From contig NZ_JBFAKK010000004.1 in NCBI RefSeq assembly GCF_040655735.1, positions 248,001 through 312,000 of the forward strand: a stretch of 64,000 nucleotides of DNA, written 5' to 3'. Position numbers and translations under genes: made by a program. The stretch is from Phytomonospora sp040655735. GTDB taxonomy: Bacteria > Actinomycetota > Actinomycetes > Mycobacteriales > Micromonosporaceae. The notes beneath the pieces were generated by a model. That model was not told the origin of the DNA and ran no database searches. It saw only the letters and a list, made by a program, of their open reading frames with translations. Below, in pieces: positions 24,611 to 32,803 of the stretch (its first letter is position 1; each line of letters starts with the position of its first letter).

Positions 24611-25731
24611 GCTACGCGGAGACCCGTGACGCGGCTATGAACGCGACACTCGCAGCGATTGACGAGACGGTCACGGAGTACGTGACGTGGCACGGCAGTT
24701 GCGACAGCGCCACGTGGTACGCCGACGAACGCGGAGACGACCCCTCGGACGACGAAGAGGGGCCGTGGATTGCTCCGGAAGTTTGGGAGCAGGCGATTGC
24801 CCACCCACCTCTCGTGGAGTGGCCAGCAGGGACGACCATCCTCGGCCTCTGCCATGCCGTCCTCGACGCCGCTGACGGGCCGATCCCGGTCCTGGCGGAA
24901 GTGACGATCCGCAACAACCCCGGGCAGTTGGCCGAATGGTCGGCGACCGCGCGAGTCCCACTGGAGCACACGAACCGCGCACTGGACATCCCAGCGGGGA
25001 ACCCGATCCGGCTTCGCGTCGCGCTCGGTGAGGAATCACTCATCGGTGAGGTGCACATGTGCGCATGGGAGTGCACTTCCGGGGACAGTCACGCCTTGCT
25101 CGAAATGCGGGCTGCTGGTCCTGTGGAGCGGATCCGTGCTGACCTGTCGATCTACGATGCACACGGGGTAGAGCCGCCCGAGGAAGCGCTGATCCCTCAG
25201 CGGCTACTGGACGGGATCGCCGCGAACAACTCAGCGGATGCACTTCGGGAGTACCACCGCCCCCGCATGGAACGGATCCAACAATTCGCGGTACAGGCCA
25301 TGGTCGAGTGGGAGGCATCACTCCATGCGATGCAGGTCGCGATCAACACGACCTCCGGGCAGGTTCAGGCCGTTGGCCGCAGTGAATCCACAATCCACTC
25401 GTCTCGCCAGACTGCCCCCCTTGACCCGATGGCGGCGTGGCTGACCCACTACCACAGGCTCGTGGCGCACCTCGCCGACTGGGAACAGGCAGTCAACCGG
25501 GTCCGGGCACTCCTACCTCCACATGAGGCTGGGGAAGTCGAGCAGGTCGCCAACGACCATGAATGGACCCTGAGGCGGCTTGAGGAGGTCGCGGGCAGGC
25601 TCATGGAAGGCGAACCGTGGGGCCGTGTAACAGCCCGTGAGAGGGCTCTACAGGCCCGCCAGTCCCGCAACACGGGACCCACGGTTCGCCGGCGGAATCC
25701 CCGCAGGATCGACCCGAGAGGAACACGATGA
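24607..25731 (+). CDS. large hypothetical early protein
   Basis: 374 aa; GTGA overlap. The N-terminal helical segment has acidic insert DDPSDDEEG. A beta-rich middle (about 75-195) precedes a long helical C-terminal half (about 200-350), probably coiled coil (RMERIQQFAVQAMVEWEASL). The C-terminus is basic. It is one of the largest unknown proteins of the early region; no enzyme motif seen. Confidence 0.65.
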   Translation: MSYAETRDAAMNATLAAIDETVTEYVTWHGSCDSATWYADERGDDPSDDEEGPWIAPEVWEQAIAHPPLVEWPAGTTILGLCHAVLDAADGPIPVLAEVTIRNNPGQLAEWSATARVPLEHTNRALDIPAGNPIRLRVALGEESLIGEVHMCAWECTSGDSHALLEMRAAGPVERIRADLSIYDAHGVEPPEEALIPQRLLDGIAANNSADALREYHRPRMERIQQFAVQAMVEWEASLHAMQVAINTTSGQVQAVGRSESTIHSSRQTAPLDPMAAWLTHYHRLVAHLADWEQAVNRVRALLPPHEAGEVEQVANDHEWTLRRLEEVAGRLMEGEPWGRVTARERALQARQSRNTGPTVRRRNPRRIDPRGTR

Positions 25732-26096
25732 CTGACGTCCTGCACGTCTTCACCGGAGCCATGTGGGGAGTGACGGCCGCACTGCTGCCGTTCCTCGCCT
25801 ACTTCCTGTACCGCATCTTCGAGGCCCCGCTTTCACGAGCCGGGCACTGGCTGTGGCTGCGGTACACGCCAGCGGGCCACAGAGAACAGGAACGCCGCGC
25901 AGAGCAAGAGGCCGCTTTCAGGGCTTGGTGTGAAACACCGGAAGCCGTCGAGGTTGCAAGGCGCATGGTTGAGGTCGGCCAGTCGTGGGGCGTCACGTGC
26001 GAGGAAGCCATGCGTAACGCTGAGGCAATGCACGAGGCACTGAAGAACCCTGTTGTGACCGCGATCCTCAACGTCCGCTCGCGGGAGACGCAGTGA
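25728..26096 (+). CDS. single-TM membrane protein
   Basis: 122 aa; ATGA overlap. An N-terminal TM (MWGVTAALLPFLAYFLYRIF) precedes a cytoplasmic helical domain. Unknown. Confidence 0.6.
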   Translation: MTDVLHVFTGAMWGVTAALLPFLAYFLYRIFEAPLSRAGHWLWLRYTPAGHREQERRAEQEAAFRAWCETPEAVEVARRMVEVGQSWGVTCEEAMRNAEAMHEALKNPVVTAILNVRSRETQ

Positions 26097-26344
26097 GTAT
26101 CAGGGGCGCCTTCAAGACGTGGTGGTCGGCTCAACTCGCAGACTGGGAAGACCGTCGACACCACGCGTTGATGGAAGAACTCGGGGACCTCCGTCTTGAG
26201 AAGCAGTTGACTCGGGAACAGGCTGACAACTACGTCGCCGACTGGTGCGTGAAGTGGCGGCCGTTCACGTTCCGGGCCGAGGAAGTGGACCGCTGGTCCC
26301 CGAACATTCATGACGTGATCGACAACCACAATGGACACGCCTAG
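26093..26344 (+). CDS. small hypothetical protein
   Basis: 83 aa; GTGA overlap. Helical and Trp-rich (FKTWWSAQLADWEDRRHHAL). Unknown. Confidence 0.6.
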   Translation: MSIRGAFKTWWSAQLADWEDRRHHALMEELGDLRLEKQLTREQADNYVADWCVKWRPFTFRAEEVDRWSPNIHDVIDNHNGHA

Positions 26345-26389
26345 CCATTCGGGGGGCACGGGCAGGTGCCCCCACCCTGAGGAGACAGC

Positions 26390-26902
26390 ATGGATCCCCG
26401 TGAGTTCGAATTCAAATCGACGAAGCCCTTCGTGCCACTTCCGGGCGAGCGATGGTTGCCACTTCCCGGGTACGAAGAGACGTACAAGGTGTCGACCCAT
26501 GGTCGAGTCTGGAGCCGTCCCCGGCGGCATACTCAGGGTGGTGTTCTTACGGTCAGGACTGGCATGCGTGGGTACACACTGGTGTCGCTGGTCCAGGAAG
26601 GTCGCCAGAAGACGCGTGAGGTGCATCGCCTTGTCGCCGCAGCGTTCCTTGGGCCGCGACCCGAGGGAATGGAAGTCAGACACCTCGACGGGGATAAGCA
26701 GAACCCGCACGTGTCCAATCTTGCGTACGGAACTCCGTCAGAGAACGCTAGAGACAAGCGTCGTCACGGAACTGACTACAACGTAGCCAAGACGCACTGC
26801 CGCAACGGGCATCCCTATGACGAGGCCAACACCTACAGAGTCGCATCGAAGCCGAACACGCGGATTTGCCGGACATGTAGGCGTGTCTGGTCGAAGCGAT
26901 GA
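26390..26902 (+). CDS. NUMOD4-HNH homing-type endonuclease
   Basis: 170 aa; ribosome-binding site GAGGAGA. N-terminal NUMOD4 motif ERWLPLPGYEETYKVSTHGR. The HNH_3 nuclease core is VHRLVAAAFLG, then VRHLDGDKQNPHVSNLAYGT. A C-terminal CRNGHPYD...CRTCRR zinc element follows. It stands alone after a 45-base gap, which fits a free-standing homing endonuclease that entered the operon. Confidence 0.85.
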   Translation: MDPREFEFKSTKPFVPLPGERWLPLPGYEETYKVSTHGRVWSRPRRHTQGGVLTVRTGMRGYTLVSLVQEGRQKTREVHRLVAAAFLGPRPEGMEVRHLDGDKQNPHVSNLAYGTPSENARDKRRHGTDYNVAKTHCRNGHPYDEANTYRVASKPNTRICRTCRRVWSKR

Positions 26903-26930
26903 TCGGTTTCAACCCAGAGTGGAGCCTGAC

Positions 26931-27113
26931 ATGATCTACCTGACTCTCACAGAGTTCAACCCGGGCGACCCGCTTTCCGACTACTCCGTGGAAGTCGACA
27001 AGGACGGGGTACTCGTCTACTCCGAATGCTGCGCTGACCGCATGTCCCTAGCAACAGCCCGTCTGCTGCATGAAGCACTCGGGAAGTACCTCACCGATCG
27101 GGACGGAGCCTGA
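26931..27113 (+). CDS. small hypothetical protein
   Basis: 60 aa; ATG at 26931. Beta-rich start, then helix (ATARLLHEALGKYLTDRD). Ribosome-binding site weak (GAGTGGAG). Confidence 0.55.
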   Translation: MIYLTLTEFNPGDPLSDYSVEVDKDGVLVYSECCADRMSLATARLLHEALGKYLTDRDGA

Positions 27114-27114
27114 C

Positions 27115-27312
27115 ATGACCTTCGGACGCGCTAGCCGTGAGGGATGCCAAGCCGCTCAAGACCGATGGAACACCTGCGGCGCTGAACACTCAGGCCGCCT
27201 AACCCCAGTCGCCCCCGACTCCACTGACGTCCACAAGGAATACTGCGCGGAGTGCCGCATTACCCACCATGTAGGAATCAGTGGGCACCGCTGGATCACG
27301 GAGGACCAATGA
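27115..27312 (+). CDS. zinc-ribbon-like hypothetical protein
   Basis: 65 aa; its ATG follows the previous stop by one base. CGAEHSGRLTP and YCAECRITHH give a plausible four-ligand metal site. Confidence 0.55.
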   Translation: MTFGRASREGCQAAQDRWNTCGAEHSGRLTPVAPDSTDVHKEYCAECRITHHVGISGHRWITEDQ

Positions 27313-28013
27313 CGACGTGCCAAGTGTGTCCCCTGTACGGCAGAGACGGCGACAAGGAAGCGAAGCCCTCACGACCGCCGGCGAACCGTTGTGACCCTGG
27401 CTGGCTGGTGTGCGGGTACTGCCACGGCCGCATCAACGGGCAGTTGAAGGAGATCCCGGACCTGTTCGCGCTCTTGGACGCGACACCGGGCTCCACTGTT
27501 GCTGGTGACCAGATCACCGGGTCACAAGAGATCTCCCTCGGTGTCCGTGTGAGCGTCCTGGACCTCATGACCGTCCCCGGGACAGGAACAGTCCACGACA
27601 CGTACGGTGACCAGTCAGGCCACGTCCCCACTCTCGCGGTCCTCACGGCATGGGCCGACGACTGGCGAGAGATCCGAGGTGAGCACCGCCCCAAGGGCAC
27701 GGTCTCGGACTTGTGCCGCTGGCTCGGCCTGAGGCTCGACTGGGCGTCCCAAACCCATCCCGCCATGTACGAGATGGCTGAAGACCTCAAGGGGCTCACA
27801 GGAGCGTTGTACGCCGCCACAGGGCATTCGAAGGCGCGGCCGGAACACAAACGCGGTGTCCCCTGCCCCCGCTGCGACCTGATGGTCCTCTACCGCGATG
27901 CAGGCGATGACTATGTGGAATGCAAAGAGGCCCATGACGGTTGCGGGAACCTGATGAACCCGGCCGAATACGAGCGTTGGGTGGGGCTGTACGCCACAGG
28001 ACAGGCGGCATAG
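27309..28013 (+). CDS. hypothetical protein with two zinc ribbons
   Basis: 234 aa; ATGA overlap. N-terminal CQVCPLYGRD and CGYCHGR and a C-terminal CPRCDLMVLYRDAGDDYVEC flank a helical centre. C-terminal YERWVGLYATG. The layout recalls small actinophage DNA-binding proteins. It is the last gene before a terminator. Confidence 0.6.
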   Translation: MTTCQVCPLYGRDGDKEAKPSRPPANRCDPGWLVCGYCHGRINGQLKEIPDLFALLDATPGSTVAGDQITGSQEISLGVRVSVLDLMTVPGTGTVHDTYGDQSGHVPTLAVLTAWADDWREIRGEHRPKGTVSDLCRWLGLRLDWASQTHPAMYEMAEDLKGLTGALYAATGHSKARPEHKRGVPCPRCDLMVLYRDAGDDYVECKEAHDGCGNLMNPAEYERWVGLYATGQAA

Positions 28014-28079
28014 CTCCCACTCTTGCATTCCGAGTTGATCTCGTGTTACCTTTCTTCCGGTACCTCGTATCCAAAGCCG

Positions 28080-28109
28080 AAGCCCCAACCCTCACCGGGA
28101 TTGGGGCTT
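28080..28109 (+). terminator. intrinsic terminator
   Basis: AAGCCCCAA (28080-28088) pairs with TTGGGGCTT (28101-28109), followed by TTCG. It ends the long early operon. Confidence 0.65.
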
Positions 28110-28131
28110 TCGTCATACCCGGAGGTGGTCA

Positions 28132-28380
28132 TTGGTTCCTCTCACCGTCTCCGAAGCAGCCGAAAGGCTCTGTGTGTCATCCAAGGTCGTGGGCATGTGG
28201 GCATCACGCGGATGGGAACCGGAACCGGGCGTGAAAGTCAAGCTCACCGTCGTTGACCGTAGGGGCAAGTACAAGGCCGCACGGTACTCGTGGACCGAGT
28301 TGACACAAGCGGAGAAAGATACCCGCAGGAAACGCAACAGGTGCCACAGGAAACCCCTCACGGACCTGGTGACGGCATGA
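28132..28380 (+). CDS. HTH (excisionase-family) protein, TTG start
   Basis: 82 aa. Only a TTG at 28132 fits, 5 bases after GGAGGT. TVSEAAERLCVSSKVVGMWA is an HTH_17-type helix pair, followed by a basic tail. It lies just beyond the early terminator, so it may have its own promoter. Confidence 0.6.
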   Translation: MVPLTVSEAAERLCVSSKVVGMWASRGWEPEPGVKVKLTVVDRRGKYKAARYSWTELTQAEKDTRRKRNRCHRKPLTDLVTA

Positions 28381-28553
28381 GCAACAAGCCGGTCCGCACT
28401 GAATGCCCCACTATCCAAGAGGCGCTCACGAAAGCCGCTGTCCTCTTGGATGCGGCACAGGACGAAACGGACCGCCAGTTGATGGATCTCCTCCCGCAGA
28501 TAGCGGACAGGTGGATCAACATCGCGGCCGTACTCCAACAGGGCAGTGACTAG
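28377..28553 (+). CDS. small hypothetical protein
   Basis: 58 aa; ATGA overlap. All-helical (IQEALTKAAVLLDAAQDETD). It converges on, and overlaps by 4 bases, the leftward gene that follows. Confidence 0.55.
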   Translation: MSNKPVRTECPTIQEALTKAAVLLDAAQDETDRQLMDLLPQIADRWINIAAVLQQGSD

Positions 28554-28966
28554 CCGGCGTAAACCACTTCGTCGTCTTTCAACTCCTCCACCAACAACCG
28601 CGCGAGGTCAGTCCACTCCTCAAGCGACACAGACTTCTCCCGACACAGCGTCAGGCACTCCTCAAGGCTCCAGGTCTTGTCCCACCTGTACGGGTAGAAC
28701 CACTGGCCTTCCCGCTTGAAAGCGCCAGCAGTGTTCATGCGCCGGTCGCTGTCGTGGATGACCTGCCCGTAACCGTGGTTGATGTCGAGGTCAGCTTTCA
28801 CGCTCGGGAACGTTGAGCGTTTCGACCAGTCGCGCCACTGCATCCGCCATGCGTGTTCAACAGCGAGCTTGTTCGTGGTGATGGCGCGTACACCGAGGTT
28901 GAGGAACCCGATCGCGAGTCCTTCGCCGACGGTCTTGATTTGTTGATCTTTGTTGAGTCCGGGCAT
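28550..28966 (-). CDS. leftward hypothetical protein (cargo candidate)
   Basis: 138 aa. FLNLGVRAITTNKLAVEHAW suggests a helical N-terminus; the second half is helical and acidic (SLEEWTDLARLLVEELKDDE). No signal peptide or TM. Its opposite orientation to every neighbour and its own upstream region suggest lysogenic expression. No family recognised. Confidence 0.6.
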   Translation of the reverse strand: MPGLNKDQQIKTVGEGLAIGFLNLGVRAITTNKLAVEHAWRMQWRDWSKRSTFPSVKADLDINHGYGQVIHDSDRRMNTAGAFKREGQWFYPYRWDKTWSLEECLTLCREKSVSLEEWTDLARLLVEELKDDEVVYAG

Positions 28967-29029
28967 CCCTTGACGTTACGTCTTTTCTCGGCTGTCCCTG
29001 TTGGGCTGTTCGTTCAGTCCTCACATGCC

Positions 29030-29064
29030 CGCTCGGTCCGGTCTGGGAAGCGCTGGACCGAGCG
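29030..29064 (+). terminator. hairpin between leftward cargo and next rightward gene
   Basis: CGCTCGGTCC (29030-29039) pairs perfectly with GGACCGAGCG (29055-29064), followed by TTTC. It lies 34 bases before the ATG at 29098, so it may attenuate or insulate that gene. Confidence 0.5.
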
Positions 29065-29097
29065 TTTCACCTCGCTTCCCCGCTTCCAAGGAGAACC

Positions 29098-29328
29098 ATG
29101 CAGTACCACACTCCCGACCTTCCTCCCGCGATCGACATCAAGGCCATCGTCGCGTTCCTCGAAGCTGTTGATATCCCTGTGAAGCACTTCCGGGGCATGT
29201 CAATCGGCTTCAAGACTGTGACGGTTGAAGTGGATGTCTTCGGCGACGATGGTCAGCCTGCCTACCGGACTGACTACGCGCACGTGACCCACCATGTGGA
29301 GATCCCCATCGCACGGAACGACGCGTGA
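29098..29328 (+). CDS. hypothetical protein
   Basis: 76 aa; ribosome-binding site AAGGAGA. Alpha/beta, with GFKTVTVEVDVFGDDGQPAY. Unknown. Confidence 0.6.
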   Translation: MQYHTPDLPPAIDIKAIVAFLEAVDIPVKHFRGMSIGFKTVTVEVDVFGDDGQPAYRTDYAHVTHHVEIPIARNDA

Positions 29329-29597
29329 TGGACCCGAACGAGTTCGAAGCGATGATGGCCCGAGCCACCGCCGCCGGCGAACAGGCACAAGCCGACAAGC
29401 GAGCCGCGTGGATCGCTAAGCGTGACCGGCTCCGGAAGGACGCCGCCGCGATGCTGCACAACATCGGACTCACTCGCGAGCAGCGGTCAGAGCTCGCGGC
29501 CTGGCTGGATTTCCGTGCTGACTTCCTCGATGGGCAGTCGTACACGGGGATCCGGGACGCGGCCGAGTTCTTGCAGACCGGAGCCGACCGTGACTGA
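29328..29597 (+). CDS. hypothetical helical protein
   Basis: 89 aa; TGATG coupling. Helical (EFEAMMARATAAGEQAQADK; LTREQRSELAAWLDFRADFL). Unknown. Confidence 0.6.
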   Translation: MDPNEFEAMMARATAAGEQAQADKRAAWIAKRDRLRKDAAAMLHNIGLTREQRSELAAWLDFRADFLDGQSYTGIRDAAEFLQTGADRD

Positions 29598-29862
29598 CCA
29601 CCTGTCCTGTCTCGCTGCCGCTGGTCTCACTGGACCTGATGCTGTGACGTCTCTCCGGGTCCTGCGTCAGCGCCTCACGTTCCCAACAGACATGGGTGCT
29701 GCCCTGCTGGGTGAACTCAACGTCGGTGGTGACGTGGACGAGATCCTGTCCGGCCTCAAGACGAAGCTGGCTGGGTTCACGCCGGAGCAGCGGTCCCGGG
29801 TCCTGTGGACCCTGTGCGGCAGTGACGCTGTCCGTGCCGCCTCAATCCTCCTGGTCGCGTGA
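29590..29862 (+). CDS. hypothetical protein
   Basis: 90 aa from the GTG at 29590. All-helical; pattern LRQRLTFPTDMGAALLGELN then PEQRSRVLWTLCGSDAVRAA. Unknown. Confidence 0.55.
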   Translation: MTDHLSCLAAAGLTGPDAVTSLRVLRQRLTFPTDMGAALLGELNVGGDVDEILSGLKTKLAGFTPEQRSRVLWTLCGSDAVRAASILLVA

Positions 29863-30059
29863 TGGACGTCCCTATCCACACGATGCCGTGCAACGACGTC
29901 GTGGATCACATCTCCTACGACACGTGCCTCTGCGGCCCCACGCCACAAGCAACGAAGCGGGACGACGACAGGGAAGTCAGAGAGAGGGAAGCCAAGCGCT
30001 GCCCCTTCTGCGCCACACCCGACTCGGCATGCCCCGTGCACCGGAGCGGTGATGGGTAG
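29862..30059 (+). CDS. small Cys-rich protein
   Basis: 65 aa; TGATG coupling. CPFCATPDSACPVH at the C-terminus suggests a zinc knuckle. Confidence 0.55.
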   Translation: MDVPIHTMPCNDVVDHISYDTCLCGPTPQATKRDDDREVREREAKRCPFCATPDSACPVHRSGDG

Positions 30060-30477
30060 AGCAAGAGCATGGAGTGTCTGCACCGACTGCGGCACGGGTG
30101 TACCCCGGCCCGGTAGATGCATCGACTGCCGGCGCACACACGACAAGCAGCGAGGCACGGCAAGCGAACGCGGCTACACCAGCAGGGCACACAAGACGTT
30201 CAGGGCACGAGTACTCAGACCTGACCCACGTGGACCCCTCGCTCCTTGCGCCTGTCCACTAGACCACCACACCCATCCCGGTACCCCATGCCCCACCCCG
30301 CCCACAGTCGCCGACCACTGGCCACTGTCGAGGCGTCGACTAGTAGATCAAGGCATGGACCCCCACGACCCAACGCACGGACGCGCACTCTGCGCAAGCT
30401 GCCACGGTTACAGAACGTCAACAACAGAAGATCAAAAAGGCGGCTTCACCCAGCGTCACCGCAGGTCAGAGACTTAA
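30052..30477 (+). CDS. HNH endonuclease next to terminase
   Basis: 141 aa from the ATG at 30052. CTDCGTGVPRPGRCIDCRR is an N-terminal zinc element; the HNH core includes ADHWPLSRR and then HGRALCASCHGYRT. An HNH protein directly upstream of the terminase genes is a hallmark of cos-type siphoviruses, in which it cooperates with the large terminase in cutting cos (established for HK97-like phages). Confidence 0.8.
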   Translation: MGRARAWSVCTDCGTGVPRPGRCIDCRRTHDKQRGTASERGYTSRAHKTFRARVLRPDPRGPLAPCACPLDHHTHPGTPCPTPPTVADHWPLSRRRLVDQGMDPHDPTHGRALCASCHGYRTSTTEDQKGGFTQRHRRSET

Positions 30478-30672
30478 GCCTTTCGAGAGAAGCCATCCGA
30501 TCAAGGCCCTGACCGGGGGGGATAACCCTCCGTAGCCGGCAAGGCGGACCGCTGGGGAGCGGGATTTTTCTGCGTACGGATCCTCTGGACTTTCTGATCA
30601 CCAATCCTCACTCTGTGTGACCCGCCGGAATGGCTGGTTCCACCACGCCGTAACGGTAGGAAGTGACTCGTC
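30478..30672. other. presumed cos region
   Basis: 195 bases without a gene between the HNH nuclease and the small terminase. It holds GGGGGGGATAACCCTCC and, at 30549-30562, CCGCT-GGGG-AGCGG followed by GATTTTTC, an excellent terminator. The position and the G-run/dyad pattern fit a cohesive-end site. The nick positions cannot be read from sequence alone. Confidence 0.5.
30549..30569 (+). terminator. intrinsic terminator in cos region
   Basis: CCGCT/AGCGG stem with a GGGG loop followed by GATTTTT. It separates early from late transcription. Confidence 0.6.
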
Positions 30673-31128
30673 ATGCCTCTTCACCCGAAAGACCCTTCGA
30701 CGCGTCAGCGTCGCAACAAAACGAGCACGAACACTGTCCTGTCGATGGTTCACGACGTGGAGGCCCCCGAGTTGCCTGGGGATGTCGAGTGGCATCACCG
30801 GACTGTGGAGTGGTGGGCTGACGTGTGGGCGTCACCGATGGCCCCGGAGTACAACAACTCTGACCGTCACGGCCTGTTCCTGTTGGCTGCGTTGGTGGAC
30901 CAGTTCTGGACGGCTCCGACGACTGCGCTGGCGGCTGAGATCAGGTTGCAGCGGCAGTGTTTCGGGTTGACGCCGATGGACAGGCGCCGGCTCCAGTGGG
31001 AGATCGAGCGGTCGGAGGACGCGCAGGAGAAGGGCCGGAAGCGGCGGACTGTTTCAGCTTCGAAGTCGAAACCGGCTGATGATCCTCGCGGGTTCCTGGC
31101 GGACGTTCCTCGCTTGAAAGCGGTGTAG
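30673..31128 (+). CDS. terS: terminase small subunit
   Basis: 151 aa, directly upstream of the large terminase. Typical late-region pattern: disordered basic N-terminus, WHHRTVEWWADVWASPMAPE and LFLLAALVDQFWT helices, basic C-terminus (KGRKRRTVSASKSK). It resembles small terminases of actinophages that recognise the packaging site. Confidence 0.75.
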   Translation: MPLHPKDPSTRQRRNKTSTNTVLSMVHDVEAPELPGDVEWHHRTVEWWADVWASPMAPEYNNSDRHGLFLLAALVDQFWTAPTTALAAEIRLQRQCFGLTPMDRRRLQWEIERSEDAQEKGRKRRTVSASKSKPADDPRGFLADVPRLKAV

Positions 31129-31131
31129 CCG

Positions 31132-32793
31132 GTGGGCACCTTGATGGTGCCTCCGTATGACGAGGAGCCTTGGCCGACTCTTGGCCCGCAGGTGTGTGAC
31201 TTCCTTGAGGACCGGTGTGTTCATGGCCCTGGGGACTTGAAGACGCGCCCGTACAAGTTGGACGCGGACAAGAAGGCTTTCTTGTACCGCATGTACGAGG
31301 TGTACCCGAGGGGTCATGCCCGTGAGGGGAAGCGGCGTTTCAAGCGTTGTGTTCTGAGTCTGCGGAAGGGTACTGCGAAGACTGAGCTTGCTGCGGCGAT
31401 CGCGTTCGCGGAGTTGCACCCGGAGGGTCCTGTCCGTACGGATGGGTTCCGGAAAGAGCATGGGGTGTGGGTCCCGGTCGGTCGCCCTGTGACTGACCCG
31501 TACATCCCGATGGTCGCGTACACGGAGGAGCAGACGGAGGAGTTGGCGTACGCCGCTCTTCACATGATGTGTTCTGAGGGCGCTGACCCGGACTTGTTCG
31601 ATATCGGCTTGGACCGGATTCTGCGGCTCGATGACCGGGGCCGGGCGGACGGTAAGGCTACTGCTCTCGCGTCGAGCCCGGATGCGCGTGATGGCGCCCG
31701 GACGACGTTCCAGCATGTTGATGAACCGCACCGTTGGGTGTTGCCGCGCCAGGTTGAGGCGCACGAGACGATGTTGCAGAACATCCCGAAGCGCCCGATC
31801 GCTGACCCGTGGACGTTCGAGACGTCCACTCCGGGGACACCGGGTGACGGGTCGGTGCAGGAGGCCTCCCATGAGGAGGCGGAGCAGATCGCGTCGGGGA
31901 AGGTCGTTGATGGGACGTACTTCTTCTTCCATCGTGAGGCGGCCCCGCGTGAGGGCGAGAACCTGGACGACCCGGAGCAGTTGAAGGCAGCGATCCGGGA
32001 AGCGAGTGGTCCCGCGATTGCTACGTGGGAGGACTTTGAGGGCCAGGTCGAGAACATCGCGTCCCTTCACCATCAGGCGAAGCGTCGCGGGAATGAAGCC
32101 TACTTTGAGCGGGTGTGGCTTGGTCGGCGGAAGCAGTCGGCTCGGCAGGCGTTCGATTCGGGGCGCTGGAAGGACTTGCAGCTTCTTGACTTCGTGGTTC
32201 CCAAGCTGGAGCCGGCGACGCTCGGGTTCGATGGTTCGAAGTGGTCTGATGCGACCGGTCTTGTGTTGACGACGATGGACGGTCACCAGTCGAAGTGGGC
32301 TGTGTGGGAGCACGACGGCACGGATGAGTGGGAAGTCGATGAGACACAGGTTGACTTGAAAGTCGCTGAGGCTTTCGATCACTACTCGATTGCTCGTCTC
32401 TACGGTGACCCGGCGTTCGGTTGGTCGAATGCTCTCGCCCGGTGGTCGTCGAAGCACGGCACGAAGAAAGTCTTCGAGTACTACACGGATTCGCGGAACA
32501 CGCGCAGGATCGCGACAGCGGTCGGTGCGTACGCGGAGGCGATCCGGTCGGGTGCTGTGAGCCATGACGGGGATGAAGCGTTCGCGCGGCATATCGGTAA
32601 GGCGTGTCGCCGGGACGTGCGGCTCTTGGATGAGCATGCCCGTCCGTTGTGGACGATCGAGAAGGAACGTTCGGATTCCCCGTTCAAAATCGACCTCGCG
32701 ATGTGCGGGGTTTTGTCGTGGCAGGCGTACCTGGATGCCATGAAAGCCAACGAATTCAAACGCCGTTCGTCGAGGGTGCTCGTCATCAGGTGA
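31132..32793 (+). CDS. terL: terminase large subunit
   Basis: 553 aa from the GTG at 31132 (an ATG at 31144 is also possible). The ATPase domain has Walker A LRKGTAKTE (about 77-85) and Walker B with TTFQHVDEPHRW. The C-terminal nuclease has conserved acidic residues in LGFDGSKWSDATGLVLT and LYGDPAFGW. It is the phage packaging motor and cos/pac nuclease. Confidence 0.9.
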   Translation: MGTLMVPPYDEEPWPTLGPQVCDFLEDRCVHGPGDLKTRPYKLDADKKAFLYRMYEVYPRGHAREGKRRFKRCVLSLRKGTAKTELAAAIAFAELHPEGPVRTDGFRKEHGVWVPVGRPVTDPYIPMVAYTEEQTEELAYAALHMMCSEGADPDLFDIGLDRILRLDDRGRADGKATALASSPDARDGARTTFQHVDEPHRWVLPRQVEAHETMLQNIPKRPIADPWTFETSTPGTPGDGSVQEASHEEAEQIASGKVVDGTYFFFHREAAPREGENLDDPEQLKAAIREASGPAIATWEDFEGQVENIASLHHQAKRRGNEAYFERVWLGRRKQSARQAFDSGRWKDLQLLDFVVPKLEPATLGFDGSKWSDATGLVLTTMDGHQSKWAVWEHDGTDEWEVDETQVDLKVAEAFDHYSIARLYGDPAFGWSNALARWSSKHGTKKVFEYYTDSRNTRRIATAVGAYAEAIRSGAVSHDGDEAFARHIGKACRRDVRLLDEHARPLWTIEKERSDSPFKIDLAMCGVLSWQAYLDAMKANEFKRRSSRVLVIR

Positions 32794-32803
32794 GGGAGGC
32801 ATT

